64,000 bases of DNA from Phytophthora sp. 'mugwort' (taxonomy: Eukaryota; Oomycota; Peronosporomycetes; Peronosporales; Peronosporaceae): the NCBI GenBank assembly GCA_033558025.1, contig JAUCEF010000007.1:9548001-9612000 (forward strand). Direction: 5' to 3'. The translations under genes were made by a program, and so were the position numbers. Below are positions 43,880-55,295 of this stretch, one piece after another. The number at the start of each line of letters is the position of its first letter. Position 1 is the stretch's first letter. The notes beneath the pieces were generated by a model. It was not told where the DNA came from and did not search any database. It saw only the letters and a list, made by a program, of their open reading frames with translations.

Positions 43880-44290
43880 CTACGCTTCCTCAGGCCAGGG
43901 TGCGTGTGACCCCGTCACATTCTCCATGTGTTTAGCGATAGCCGCTTCATCGTGATGATCGCCGATTGACGACAGACCATGCGCACACACAACTTCATAG
44001 AGCGAGAGCTGACAACCAAGCAAGTGCATCCTAGTAATGTTTATCCAGCCATTGGAGAGGAAGTTCACCTGAAACGTCGTCTGGCGTAAGCCATTATTGT
44101 CGTCTTGACAGGCGATCTTCACAACTTGTCGAGAATACGACCACCAAGCACTTGTTGAGACTGCAACGCAAAGTGTTCAAGAACGCCAAAGGGTTCTTAC
44201 TTAAGGTACGAGAGATGAGTGAGTCAAGATATCGATTTCCAGCTCGAAACTCGACGAGAGCCTCACGAACCCTTTCGTCTGGAGCGGAGT
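43880..44290 (-). pseudogene. Unrecognised coding relic
   Basis: Minus-strand frames read FVRLSSSFELEIDILTHSSL (about 44260-44205) and, after a frameshift, KIACQDDNNGLRQTTFQVNF and NGWINITRMHLLGCQLSL (44122-44000). The composition is protein-like, but I do not recognise it. It abuts the start of the second-family LTR and may be part of the element that once lay beside it. Confidence 0.3.
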
Positions 44291-44296
44291 GCTGCG

Positions 44297-44709
44297 TGTA
44301 ACGGGGTTACACGAAGGTAACATGGGTGTAGCCGTGCTACGTGTGACCTTGTAGTAATTGGTACTTGGTACCACTTGTATTAACGGGATTTCAGTACGTG
44401 GCCACAGGGCCACTCGATATGCATTTGACTAGGTTAAACAATGGTAGATAGTTAGAGTCATCCATTTACACCACAGGCGGCTTCGCCGCAGATAAGCAAA
44501 CAAATAACAGTTCAGTTTTAGCATCAAAGAGAGTGTTGCCCTAGGTTTAGGAATACTGACTCTTTGAGTCTCTAGTGGTATAATTAGAGTGATCTAAGTA
44601 TCTGCGGAGACCTTAGGGGTTAGGAGAACCACAGCTAAGACGCTGGGGTTCTCGGGAAGTCATACGTCTTCCTCTGACGCACTACGCTACGCAGCCCCGC
44701 TGCACTGGG
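44297..44709 (+). repeat. Solo LTR, second family
   Basis: Starts TGTAACGGGGTTACACGAAG and shares its later landmarks with 17054-17352 (GATTTCAGTACGTGGCCACA; GACGCACTACGCTACGCAGC). About 95 bases at 44476-44570, starting AGGCGGCTTCGCCGCA, are absent from the other copy. The right boundary is only the limit of shared sequence. Confidence 0.65.
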
Positions 44710-46160
44710 GAATAGACCGGTGTCTCGGACCACTCTCCAAATGATGAGGACCAAGCTTGCACCACATCTACTTCAGAGTACGGACGAAAGTCCAGCGAAC
44801 AAGGTCTTGCCCAGCCTGGAGCGTGCTTACACGATCCTAGATGCGCCTCGAAATTCTTCCTGCGGGCGCGAAGGTCCTCTACGAAGACCGATCGCGTCCC
44901 TCGTACAGCACGTCAGGAAGCGGCCACGAAATGCTTGCACTAATGGAACACGTTGGTCTTGATGTATCGCCTATTCATCGCTTTGAAGTGCATGCGAGCA
45001 GGGCACGGATGATTCGGCATTGACGACGTCCTGGTGGTTGCGACGCAGAGTTAGCTTTCTTTGATATCGTTCATTGCCTGTTCGAGGACGTGAAGGGCCC
45101 ATGACAAAGTATCCCGTAGAAATCACCTTCTCCTGAAAAGTGGTCGATGAGCTGCGGCCTAGCCACTCGCTACGCGCCAGCATCGAAATCGTCGGTCTCG
45201 CGGGTTTCCCAGAAATTACCGACGGGCGGCAATGTTCTGGCAAAGTCGCTCCACATTCCAGACTCGTTTTCCCATTGGCTCGGTGCATTGGTAGCTTCAC
45301 AAGGACAGCATTGCGTTTGTTTGTATTTGTGTACTAGTGCTTCACCACTTCAGTCCATTCTAATCAAAATGCAAGCCATTTATCCATCACAGCATCGGCC
45401 TCTTTGTTCAGCTTGATTTGGAGAGGTATGTTCTGTTCGCTGGGACACCTGGACACCACACAAATACTCATCTTGCTTTCGGAAATCGTATTGACGTATT
45501 CAATCGGTAAATTTCTCGATGATCCATATATAACAGCTTTTTTGTCTCCTTCATGATCTTGTCGGTGTGAGTTTGAGGTGTGTTTTATCCGGTATCCGGA
45601 GGTAGTTATTCGCTGATCACTGAGTGCGCGGGTCCAATGGCAACGCCATGGCCATCTGTACCGACGGTTTGGGTAGTCTGGTAGCAGTTCGATGAAGCGT
45701 CGAGCGATGCAGCGGTGTAAGAGGTCGGATACGTTGTCGAATGTACCTTACACACGAGAAATTGGTCTCGTTAGTATCCTCATCCCATGAGCCGTTAAGC
45801 TGATATAGTATTTTTTCATGAGTTCATGCCACTCGCAGCAAGGCATACATTGTAGAGGATAACATGCTAGCCGCCTTGGATCCCACCAACGCAAGCTCGG
45901 CTACACTATGTACAATTGCCGCCATTTTCAATGGCAAGACTTCTTTTTGTCGTTCTTGGCCTCATTGCCACTGCGTAATAGGAATCCTACGGTGTAATTT
46001 AGTTGAGGGTTGGAAAGGCTTACAAAGGATGTCACACGGGCGTCAATGTCGATCAGACCAGCGAGATCAGGCAGCCCGTGAAATCGATGGACTTCGGTTA
46101 GTCTGTGGCCGTGTTAAAAGCGTTGCTGTCAGCGAAGTACTTTGGAGGCTCGTAGCTTAC
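44710..46160. other. No recognisable gene
   Basis: Scattered weak frames on both strands, for example 44971-45300 minus. They have no domain I can name and no splice structure, and are probably decayed transposon or gene debris. Confidence 0.35.
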
Positions 46161-46244
46161 GAATCACGCTAGATCCTTCACGAAAGGGTCACCCTCAGTC
46201 ACGAACCACGCTAAATCTTTCACGAAATGGGCACCTTCAGTCAC
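46161..46244. repeat. Two tandem units of about 41 bp
   Basis: CACGCTAGATCCTTCACGAA and CACGCTAAATCTTTCACGAA each continue with A-GGGTCACC / A-TGGGCACC and TCAGTCACGA. Confidence 0.55.
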
Positions 46245-46975
46245 GATTTCCTCTTTTCCGATTTGACAGGGTCTTCTACAAGCTGGATCTGGACGTTCTC
46301 CATGAGGTCGACACCATAGTCAATACAAATGTTCAAACCGTGCATGATCAAGCATTTTAACACCTTGCGAACAGCAGGTGCTGTATCTGAGATGGTATAC
46401 CTCACATTTGGCTCCAGTACCAACCGAAAAGGTCCAAGTGTCGAGATATCCAGTTGCAATCAATAAACGGCGGGAACGGCGCATAATACACGTTTTAGAC
46501 GTATTAGTCCACAGATTGTGCATCAGGTTCAGGAATCAGGTACAACGAATAACAGCTCAAAACTCCGATTTCAACAACTCACTCGTTTCCCCAAAAAGTG
46601 CGTTGTAGTGCTTATCTAAATGTCATTGTAAGTCCTGGCGGATAGCATAGGTAAAGCTAACAATGAGACAACGGAATGTCAGCGTTCATGATACATTAAA
46701 CAGCAGCCTGTAAAATAGGCGTAGTCAGGCACTCACACGTAGCAACAGTAGACGCGAGAAATACGTACCATCCCGAAAGAACTAGCGTATAATAACCCCG
46801 GGTCTCTGTACCTTTTTCGATGCCAAAGGGGTTTTGGCGCTTGCTCTCCTGTCCGTAACTTCCATTTTGTACAAATTCCCTATTTTCCAGGTCTCCAGCA
46901 TTCTATGCCCCCATAAAGTTTTCAGACCGCTTCCACCGGTTCTCACGTTCTTTATCAGCAAGTTGGTGGCCAGAA

Positions 46976-47145
46976 TGAGCGTGAAGGATGTGATTCTTCG
47001 AGTTGGAGGTGTTTGCTTTTCCACACCTTCATCTTTGCACACACCAGACAAACGTATGCGTACTTCTTCTCTTGATTGCCAAAGGCTATCTAAGTACGCG
47101 GATTACTTTCTTGCTTCTGGGCGCTTTGAAATGAATGCTCGATAA
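46976..47145 (+). pseudogene. Possible BTB/K-tetramerisation start fragment
   Basis: The frame contains MSVKDVILRVGGVCFSTPSS and, further on, RLSKYADYFLASGRFE. The VILRVGG--F-T block resembles the first strand of KCTD/Kv-type BTB domains. Only about 55 residues remain, with no continuing exon seen. Weak call. Confidence 0.25.
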
Positions 47146-48125
47146 AGTCGGGGATTCCAATAACTGGATCGGGAGATTCAAGGAGATCAGGCTCACCCAC
47201 CTCAGAAGCCTAGTTCGACAATGATACCCCTTGATTGCTGACGGGCAAGGACGCGTTTCGGGAATCGTCCGTGCATACTTGAATTTTGAAGTGCACGACA
47301 GGATGGGTCACGCATGCCAAAATGACCTCGTAAAAGGTAGACACGAACCCTGCTTACATGCGCACACCACTTTGAAAGACCATCGTCACTACACAGCTCA
47401 TTACTGCATGTATGATGGACGAGGCGGTCACAATCCTAAAACTTAACGCTAACGTCGCTCCGTCCGTCTGTCATGCCATAATGTGATTCTAGACGCAATC
47501 GCATTGGCTGCTGAGCGCAGCGAAGGCGGGCCTCATTCGCTAAAACAATCTTCCGCCGAAGGCGGCTATTTGAGGAAATATAATTAAACGATTGGTGGAA
47601 ATTTAAATTTTTGTTTAGGTGGGCCTGCCCGCATCCGCTGCGCTCCGACGGGCTTTCAATATACTTGGACCAAAACTAAACCCTCCGCCGCGTAGGCGGC
47701 GGCGCTCGGCTAGTACATGTACAACACGAATGTTTCCTTCAAACCGCTCATAATGCAATTCGCCATAGAGCACTCCATACAATCTCGAACTGTGCGAACT
47801 GTGCGTGAGACGGAGAGTTGAGAAGTGAGGGGGAAAAAGACGCCACCCTTTCGTTGTGTACTGTACCCACTGCTACTAGCAGTAGCAGAATCGAAAGCAG
47901 TTCTATGCACTAATATATGTACAAATGTTGTTAATAGTAGTACTTTTTGCAAACTTCAAGTTAAATTCAATAGTAATCTAGAATGTAGCTAGAACCTTTG
48001 TGTACGTTTATTACTATTACTACTATTTAGCGCCTTCGATCTAAAAGGCAACTAATTCACCTGCCTAATCTAATTGTTTCCTCTCACAGTCTTTGGCAGC
48101 TTATCGAATACTGTACTTAGACTCG
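47146..48125. other. No gene seen; GC-rich repeat motifs
   Basis: Contains GCGCAGCGAAGGCGGGCC near 47516 and TCCGCTGCGCTCCGACGGG near 47644, related in inverted sense. There is also an AT-rich spacer and, near 47870, CTGCTACTAGCAGTAGCAG, a small palindrome. Confidence 0.4.
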
Positions 48126-49386
48126 ATGAAGGTCAAGTTCGCAGTGCTGGGTGATGCGTTCGTGGACGTGGTGGCGGGCACTTTGTCGCCTGACCAGCTG
48201 CCGCAGTGGGGCGGTGATGTTGAGTGCTCACGCCCCATCCAGCTGCAGCCCGGCGGCTCGGCGCTCAACACAGCTACGCACCTGGCTAACCTCGGCAACA
48301 GCAACCCGAAACATGAGCTGCAGGTGGAGCTGCACACGGCCATCGGTATGCCAATTTCCGATGTAGTGATACTGGGATTTAATTAAGCGCGGATCATTTG
48401 ATTGGTTGATTGTGGCAGGCACCGACTCGTTCGCGAACGTGCTGAAGGCGCATCTGGCGGAGCGCAATGTAACGCTGAGCTCCCCGATGCTGAGGGACGT
48501 CCCCACGGGCGTCTGCATTGTTCTCAGCGGGAAGGTGCGCGTTTGTTGTTGACATTTGCTGGATGCGTTGAGGCTTGTGGTTACTGACGTAGATTTGGTG
48601 TTTGACTGCAGAACGACCGTAGCTTCATCACGCACTACGGAGCTGCCCGCAAGTTCAGTGTTGAGGTGAGGAGAGTGTGCAATTTATCGATATATAATAT
48701 ATATGAACGCTTAACTGATGATACACATGATTGGTGGTGATGCAGCACATTGACGACAAGATGGTGCTTTCGGCGGACCACCTGCACATCGGAGGTACAT
48801 AGTCCAAGTAATAGATTTGTGGTGGTCATCGCTGATAGAGACGATTAAAATTGTTCTTTGTGCAGGGTTTTATAGTTGTGCCAGCCTCCGAGCTAAGCTG
48901 AAATCATTGCTGGAGAAAGCGCGAGAGAGCGGAATCACCACCTCGCTTGACACAAACTACGACTCGTCAGAGAAATGGGACGATCTCAATGAGCTGTTCC
49001 CGCTGATCGACGTCTTCTTACCCAATGAGGTCGAAGCGATGAAGATATCTCATACGGACTCGGTGGACGCAGCGCTGGCATACTTTGTAGATCGAATTGA
49101 TGGAGTGACGGTCATCAAGGTCGGCGCTGGCGGCGCCATGGCCCACTGCTCCAAGACAAAACAGCACTGGAAGCAAGGGAGTTTCCCTACGGCTGTTGTA
49201 GATGTAACAGGTGCTGGCGACTCGTTTAACTCCGGTTTCCTTTCCGCCTGGAAGACCAATGGCGGAGATGTGGTTGATGCCCTGCGCTGGGGCTGTGGAA
49301 CAGCTTCACGAACGGTAGCCACGCTCGGAGCATGCTCGTTCCCTCTCACATACGACGATGTACTGAATGTGGTGATCGCTGATTAG
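48126..49386 (+). CDS. PfkB-family (ribokinase-like) carbohydrate kinase
   Basis: Five exons (48126-48345, 48419-48534, 48612-48665, 48746-48794, 48866-49386) join in frame to 319 residues. All four introns are GT-AG and 71-80 bp. The N-terminus MKVKFAVLGDAFVDVVAG and the block LQPGGSALNTATHLANLG match the sugar-binding start of PfkB kinases. The C-terminal signature DVTGAGDSFNSGFLSAW carries the anion hole and putative catalytic Asp265. FLPNEVEAMK is the typical mid-domain stretch before the ATP site. These enzymes phosphorylate a sugar, nucleoside or related alcohol with ATP; the substrate is not predictable here. The reading depends on my splice choice, but the total length is an exact multiple of three. 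Confidence 0.88.
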
Positions 49387-49557
49387 CGAGGAGCTACCTG
49401 ATTAGTAGAAACGACTCCGAGCAGCACAATGAAGGTTGATATCGTGCTCAGTAAACAGAAAACCCTATGAAATTCTTGCTTTAAAGCCATCATCACCCGA
49501 AAAGCAGTTGTTACTTAGGCTGCATTACTCCGCAGCTTTCTTTCCTGATCGCACGCT

Positions 49558-50622
49558 TCAGACTCGAGAGTCTTGGGCACTTTTTCCAAGACTTTTACGT
49601 CTTCCTGATTCAGAGCTGTACGAATTTGTGTCTAAAATACCGAGAAAAAACTTGTGAAAATCCAGGCTTTGAACATACGACCCAGCAAACCTCGTTACCT
49701 CCACAACTTTAGAGCACGGATCGCCATGCCACATAATGCTCTTATTTTTACCAATGATGAATAATTGTGGCACCGTGAGGACGTCGCATCGCACGAGATA
49801 CCTGCAGCACTCAAGAAGGCGTCAGTTTGAGAAAGAAATACAGCACAGGTCCCATGTTTTCTTTCATCGTGGGACTCACTCTTTGCTCATGAAACCGGTT
49901 TCAATGCCGATGCTAAAGGCGAACTCCTTAAGCGCGCGAAAGTTTGTAGCATTGCGACCTTTGACCTCGTACATCGCCAGCTCTTCGCGAGACTCCTGTG
50001 TTAGCCCAACAAATTTCGTCGCTACAGAGATTTAAAGCAACAGGAATAATTCGGATCAGACCACTGAAAACAACGAGAGATTTATGGAATCGTACCTCTA
50101 AGTGAAAATGCTTCGGGCAGATACGAGAAGACCTCCAGAGCCTCGCGAGACTTTTTGCACCACGTCCCCTAAACGATTAATACCACCGGGGGTTAATAGG
50201 TACAAATTCACGTCTTTGGAAACTCTTGCATGATATCAATAATAATGTGCACCTACGAAGAAGAGGATACAAGTGACTTTGTTCAGCTCCAGATTCACCG
50301 GATCGCCGTAAATGAACTCGATTTTTTCCAGGTCGTGTGCTGTTCATACCGGTATAGATCACAGCCAACAAGCAACATATAAGCGATTGATTAATCAGCC
50401 TTCAAAGTTTTGATAAATCTAACCTCGGTGCAGGCTCTCGAGCTGCATCAGCCGCTCGTACTTCGTCTTGCGGAGACCACCGACCAAAACGACAGCCACG
50501 ACAGCCAATACGAACAAGTAATCCTTTGTCAGCCAGTCTTCCCCCGAGGACATGGCCGTTAGCCATGCTGCCACACCACCAACGAGCAGCGCACGGCCTG
50601 CCACGTTATTGACGCAGATCAT
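49558..50622 (-). CDS. Membrane-anchored thioredoxin-fold protein with a CKKS site
   Basis: Five exons on minus (50622-50424, 50339-50257, 50168-50096, 50021-49880, 49801-49558) join in frame to 246 residues. The first exon has two hydrophobic segments (GRALLVGGVAAWLTA; YLFVLAVVAVVLVGGL). Then comes a thioredoxin-like core: IEFIYGDPVNLELNKVTCIL followed by FFGTWCKKSREALEVF, with Cys98 at the position of the first redox Cys and Ser101 in place of the second. Next are MYEVKGRNATNF and a cis-Pro-like strand DVLTVPQLFIIGKNK. The layout resembles TlpA/AhpC-type membrane thioredoxins, but it has only one active-site Cys. The exact family and cell location are unknown. Confidence 0.7.
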
Positions 50623-50689
50623 TGTTGGTGTCGCTTTAGGATATAGCGAACTGAAAGGTTTCTCGTGAAGGGGCACTTGGCCATTTTAG

Positions 50690-52877
50690 TTGCGTAAATA
50701 CTCCGACTTTTTAAAGTCTGTAGAGGTGCTGGAAAGGAACATATGCAGTGATATATCCCCTTTTGCGCAGTTCAAACTCCTGGTCGTTGCTAGCCATTAT
50801 AATAGTCTCCGAGTTTCAGCTGCGATCTCTGGCACAGCTGTGGCGATTCAGCAGTCGTTAGCTGAGACTTAAATAAAATTTTGCGTGGAACCACTGCTCT
50901 TGGATAGATGATCCATTATGCATCAAAGGCACGGGCTTCGTCGTGCGATAGATCGGGCACGCTGTGCTTGTCGCCGACCAGTTGTCGGTATGGTTAAATT
51001 CAAGTGGATTTGCTAATGTGGCGTAAACACCAGCTCGCGGTCGCGCAAGCACGTTTCAGAGGCGCAAAGAGAAGTCACCACGTGAAGGACAGATTACCCC
51101 ACCCATCCCGAAGTGAGTCCTCTATAGTTGCTCTATCAATAAACGGGTGATTGACATGGAAACGAGCGCGACCGGTGCCGAAGAACCGGACCGGCAGCCA
51201 GCTTGACTGAAGGTGGTCCGCAAAACACTGCTGACGACATATTTTTAATCCTTAATGCTTACTAATAATCAACTGCGAGAAACCGTACGCAGTGTGGTCC
51301 TTGTACATGTGCAACCGGTTCGGCTATAGCAGGCGGCAATAGTACTGGCAGTCATATTTGGGATGCGACTCCACTGTCCTGGTATCGCCGAAGAGAAGTT
51401 GGACAATAAGGTCGCCTTCGAAATGCAATACATATACTACAAAGTGCCCGGATGACAAACAGCGTTAGCCAAACGCTGAGGTGGTCTAGAGTGAGATGAG
51501 TCCGCATTTTAGTCTTGCGGTTCGGTACAGTACCACTGTGGTACTACCACACTGTGACCGCAGGCTGTGGTCCACAGCCTGCGGTACTGTACATGTATCC
51601 GAATCGACCGTCGACACCAGGCTGCAACTTGTCCGACGGCGGTCCGAGCAGCCGAACCAGCGACACACGACATTGCGCTGCACAAATACGAAGACTCACA
51701 TAGAGTAGAATGCAGACGCGCCGTCCACTCTACTGAATGGGACCAGAGGAAACTGCACTTGCGAAGAAAGCTTCGTAGATGCAAATATCCAACTCGAGCA
51801 CCGAAGCGTAAAAAAAAACGGTCTGTCGACTGGTGCAATATCTTATGCGAAGGGTGAGTCCCAGTGGCAAAAGCACTGTTTTGCAGAGTTAGATTATGTT
51901 TTTGCTTACTATAAGAGAAATACATTGTATGAAAGTGGAAAATCTCGTCGCTCAATACATGTAGACCTATCCAGGGACCGTTGAGCTCCGTCGAAACGGC
52001 GGATATGTAGGGCCAACGACAATACCGGAACCGCGATTGTCCTCTGATATGTCCAAGGCATCGTGCCTCGCTCCAATCATACCACGTAGGTTCAGCCAAT
52101 TCTGCACTATGAATTAAGAAAGAAGTGCATGCGTGCGTAGACCATCACTTTAGGATCCGCATTAAATAATCCAAGCCAATGATATCACCGGAACTGCGAC
52201 TACGACCGCTGGTATGTCCAAGGCATGGTGCCTTGCTCCAATCAGATTACGTGGAGTCAGGGACCGAGTTTTTGTCGCTCGCTGACCATATGCGAGTCGC
52301 AAAATGCGACTAAATTGCTGCGGTATTTCAATCTTCGTCCGACATACGTTGGGCACCTTTCAGGTAAGCTTTAATTTTTGTAAAAGCAAATGTTCAAAGT
52401 GCTGCTAACGACATGTATTCCAATAGTGACGAGGACATGCACCATATTTTCTCCAGTCAATTATTAATTTGACATCCCACAACAGCATTGGAGTAGTGAA
52501 CCAACGCATTTTGACAAAATGGTAAACAAATATATTAAGACTGGGTGATATGAGGACTGCCCTGAGGCATGGAAAAATTTTCGTTCATGTGGCTAGCGTA
52601 ATGTCATTGCATGCTTGCACTCAGCTACAATCGTCGGGCACCATTGTTTAAAGGATGTCGTGAGAACACGAATAGAGATGACTGATAGCCAGGGCTCCTA
52701 TTGAAAAGGTAAATGCTTTGCTTTTAAAGAACATGCCACTTCAGTTAGTTGTGATGTCTTTACGGCGACGTAATGACAGGGTATTGCTAGGAATTGCTTC
52801 TTGTCATTTGAAATAGTAAATACGTGCTTTGATTTATTTTCCATTTCTATGAATAAAAGTTAAGATCTTCTGAGTAG
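50690..52877. other. 2.2 kb without a gene; palindromes and a repeated block
   Basis: No credible coding frame. The region holds a cruciform-type palindrome (51525-51592). It also holds two related blocks of about 80 bp at 52019-52098 and 52183-52262 that share TATGTCCAAGGCAT and GTGCC-GCTCCAATCA. Confidence 0.5.
51525..51592. repeat. Nested palindromes
   Basis: CCGCAGGCTGTGG-T-CCACAGCCTGCGG (51558-51584) is perfect with a one-base centre. Just before it lies GTACCACTGTGGTAC (51530-51544), also perfect. The outer GTACAGTA / TACTGTAC enclose both. This can extrude as a cruciform. Its origin is unknown. Confidence 0.7.
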
Positions 52878-53452
52878 TTGCTAAAGAGTCTCTTTCAATT
52901 GGAATATTCGTCAAATACGAGCGTGTACGCGTTGCTAATTTATATAGGAGGATCAACATGGATTCAAAATCATACTGCAATCGAACTGTGCCGCACTATG
53001 ATGCATATAATACGGTCAATAACCCATCGATGGGTCATTGGAATCGGTACAGAAGAAATGCAATATATGGTGCTGCAAATTGAGGCGGGTTTTGTTCCGC
53101 CAACGATCCGAATGACGCACCTACATGTAGCACTGCAATTACAAAAGATCGAGCGTTATTGCTCGTGCCATGAGCCAATCGAGAGCCATAGGTTCGGAAG
53201 GAGAGTTTGAGCATAACTACCAAGAAATCACTCTTGCCGACGTGTGGTTTCAATCCCTAACAACTCCCAGTTTGCCAATGTATAGAGGATTGTGCAGTGC
53301 TGACTGCTTGGGGCCAGCACTTCGCTCGCCAGCAACTGCCAGAACGCCAAATAGCCTGGACGTCGTTGGGCCCGGTAGAAAACGAACACATCCGGAACAG
53401 AGATCACATGCCGCTCGCATGTCTTTTTCCTTGCGATGACAACCTCCACTCC

Positions 53453-53470
53453 GTTCATTCTCAATTTTCC
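53453..53470 (+). promoter_or_regulatory. Oomycete initiator plus flanking motif of the ZIP gene
   Basis: TTCATTCTCAATTTTCC matches the oomycete core promoter TCATTYY followed by CAWTTTNYY with one base less spacing. It lies 43 bases before the ATG at 53513. This supports that start and argues against upstream in-frame Met codons. Confidence 0.6.
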
Positions 53471-53512
53471 ACGCTGCTTGGCATTCGACGGACCTCTTTA
53501 CTCTCATCAACC

Positions 53513-54484
53513 ATGGTGCAAACCGGCCACGCTGTTGGAGTAGCCTTCGCGCTAAACATTGCTGCAGGTTTCGCTACAGTCCTCGGTGGTATGGTCATCT
53601 TCAGCAAGCATCTGGTGCATCTGGCGAATCCTATCAGCTTGGCCATCGCCCTCAGTATTTCAGCGGGTGTGATGTTCTTTATCTCGTTGGTGGAGATCTT
53701 CGGCGAATCGGTGCATCTGCTCACGAAGGGTTTGAAAACCGATGAAATGTCGGACGAGACGGCCACTGGTCATGGGTGGCTCGGCGCTACCGCTTGCTTT
53801 GCAGTTGGCATTGCGATTATCTACGTTATCGACGTGATCGTGCACAAAATCTCTCCTGAACATGAGATGACGGAGATCGATAATCTGGAAGGTGTTCGCG
53901 AGTCGATGGACCAATTTGAGCTCAGCAAGACCAACGATATCACCCCAGCCCTCGAATTGGAATGCCAGACCCCCACCGCGACGCACTACATTAAAATGGA
54001 CCCCCAAGCGAAGCTTGCGCTTCAACGTATGGGTGTTCTCAGTGCTCTAGCCATTGGCATTCACAACCTCCCGGAAGGTATCGCTACCTACGTCGGTGCT
54101 ATCCAGAATTCTTCGGTTGGTTTCTCGCTCGCTGTTGGTATTGGTCTTCACAACATTCCGGAAGGCATCGCTGTCGCTGCTCCCATCTACTTTGCTACGG
54201 GCTCCCGTTGGCGTGGCATCATGTGGTGCGCCATCTCCGCGTGTGCCGAGCCGGTGGGCGGAGTCATCGCGTGGTTGGCTATCGGCGACGGCATGGACCC
54301 GGTCGCAGAGGGAATCCTGTTCGGCATCGTGTGTGGCATCATGGTGTGCATTTGCGTCAAGGAACTCATCCCAACGGCTTACAAGTTTGCTAAGGGCAAA
54401 ACGTATGTGGTTTCTTTCGGCATGTTTGCTGGCATGTTTATCATGGTTGCCAGCCTCACGCTGTTCGGGTATGCCGGTGTGTAA
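53513..54484 (+). CDS. ZIP-family metal (zinc/iron) transporter, ZupT/GufA-like
   Basis: One exon of 323 residues. About eight hydrophobic segments are visible. The paired metal-binding helices carry HNLPEG at residues 184-189 and HNIPEG at 213-218, the hallmark of ZIP transporters. A further segment (SACAEPVGGVIAWLA) matches the following helix. A soluble acidic loop at about 120-165 separates the third and fourth membrane segments; it lacks the long His run of many plant ZIPs. Members move Zn2+, Fe2+ or Mn2+ into the cytosol. The start is set by the promoter motif at 53453-53470. The order of the helices and the missing long His loop point to the GufA/ZupT or SLC39A11-like branch. Confidence 0.92.
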   Translation: MVQTGHAVGVAFALNIAAGFATVLGGMVIFSKHLVHLANPISLAIALSISAGVMFFISLVEIFGESVHLLTKGLKTDEMSDETATGHGWLGATACFAVGIAIIYVIDVIVHKISPEHEMTEIDNLEGVRESMDQFELSKTNDITPALELECQTPTATHYIKMDPQAKLALQRMGVLSALAIGIHNLPEGIATYVGAIQNSSVGFSLAVGIGLHNIPEGIAVAAPIYFATGSRWRGIMWCAISACAEPVGGVIAWLAIGDGMDPVAEGILFGIVCGIMVCICVKELIPTAYKFAKGKTYVVSFGMFAGMFIMVASLTLFGYAGV

Positions 54485-55295
54485 GTTGAGTCCTAAAAAG
54501 ATCGAGGACGTGGCGCATGCGTGAGATGGTACCAACTACCGGGCTGCGCATGCCGCTGGGTCATGCCCGGCTTTCTGAGTTAATGCTAGGGTAATAAGCT
54601 TGTATAAGCAAGCATCTCGAGATTGGTTTGATGCAGTTAGCAATTACCTACTGGCAAGGATTCCAGTCAATAAATAGTCTTTTACAACTGACCAAGGTGT
54701 GGGCATTTTTCGACGTTTTGCTGCTCGTAAGTTGTGGCGTGGCGTCCCGCAGGTTCGATTCGTACAAAAGACGTCCAAATTTCATTCTCCACTGTGAAAG
54801 AGATATTTTAAGTCCTGGCGGGTAAAATAGCACTTCCTTCACTCAACTAATGTACCTGTAGTAAGCGTGCTCACGGTATCTGGACAAACACAATTGTATC
54901 CTTCTCGCATGTATGAAATGCTGAGCTGTCGAGTTTATGACATTAAATCGCTAATTGAGGTGACCAAGGCTAAGAAATGAAGTCAATACAGCATTTTCAC
55001 TGTCACCGGCCTGCGTTTGATGTGCGATATATAGTCAACCGCAACCTCTAGAACTCAAGCGCAAATTCGCGTTGTGTCTACAAAGGATACCCTGTTCAAT
55101 CCTGTATGCTCCATAACGTTATCATCCCTTGTTGCACATGACATTTGCTTCTACTTGAGCCAAGCCTATAGGTTCTACATGTACTGCTGACACTTTTCGA
55201 CTCCTTGCTTCTGCGACGACAGCGATCGGTTATTACGTCTCCCCTTTGAAGCAGAGGACTGCCTCGACCGCGGGACTGTTCACAAAGCAGAGAAG
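54485..55295. other. Intergenic, no gene seen
   Basis: AT-rich 3' flanks of two convergent genes. Minus-strand frames at 55096-55295 only extend the LSM12 frame past its likely stop. Confidence 0.5.

Noticed and set aside
52878..53210. 110-codon plus-strand frame before the ZIP gene
   Set aside because: No domain, no splice context and ordinary composition for a chance frame.
53297..53512. N-terminal extension of the ZIP transporter from an upstream Met
   Set aside because: It adds residues unlike any ZIP N-terminus, and the initiator motif lies inside it.
54750..54766. GCAGGTTCGATTCG as a tRNA T-arm
   Set aside because: No cloverleaf can be drawn with the preceding sequence.
55096..55295. 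Longer C-terminus for LSM12 by reading through the last intron
   Set aside because: Read-through gives about 100 residues of non-conserved sequence; splicing GTGAGT to TTACAG gives a compact charged tail and the expected protein length.
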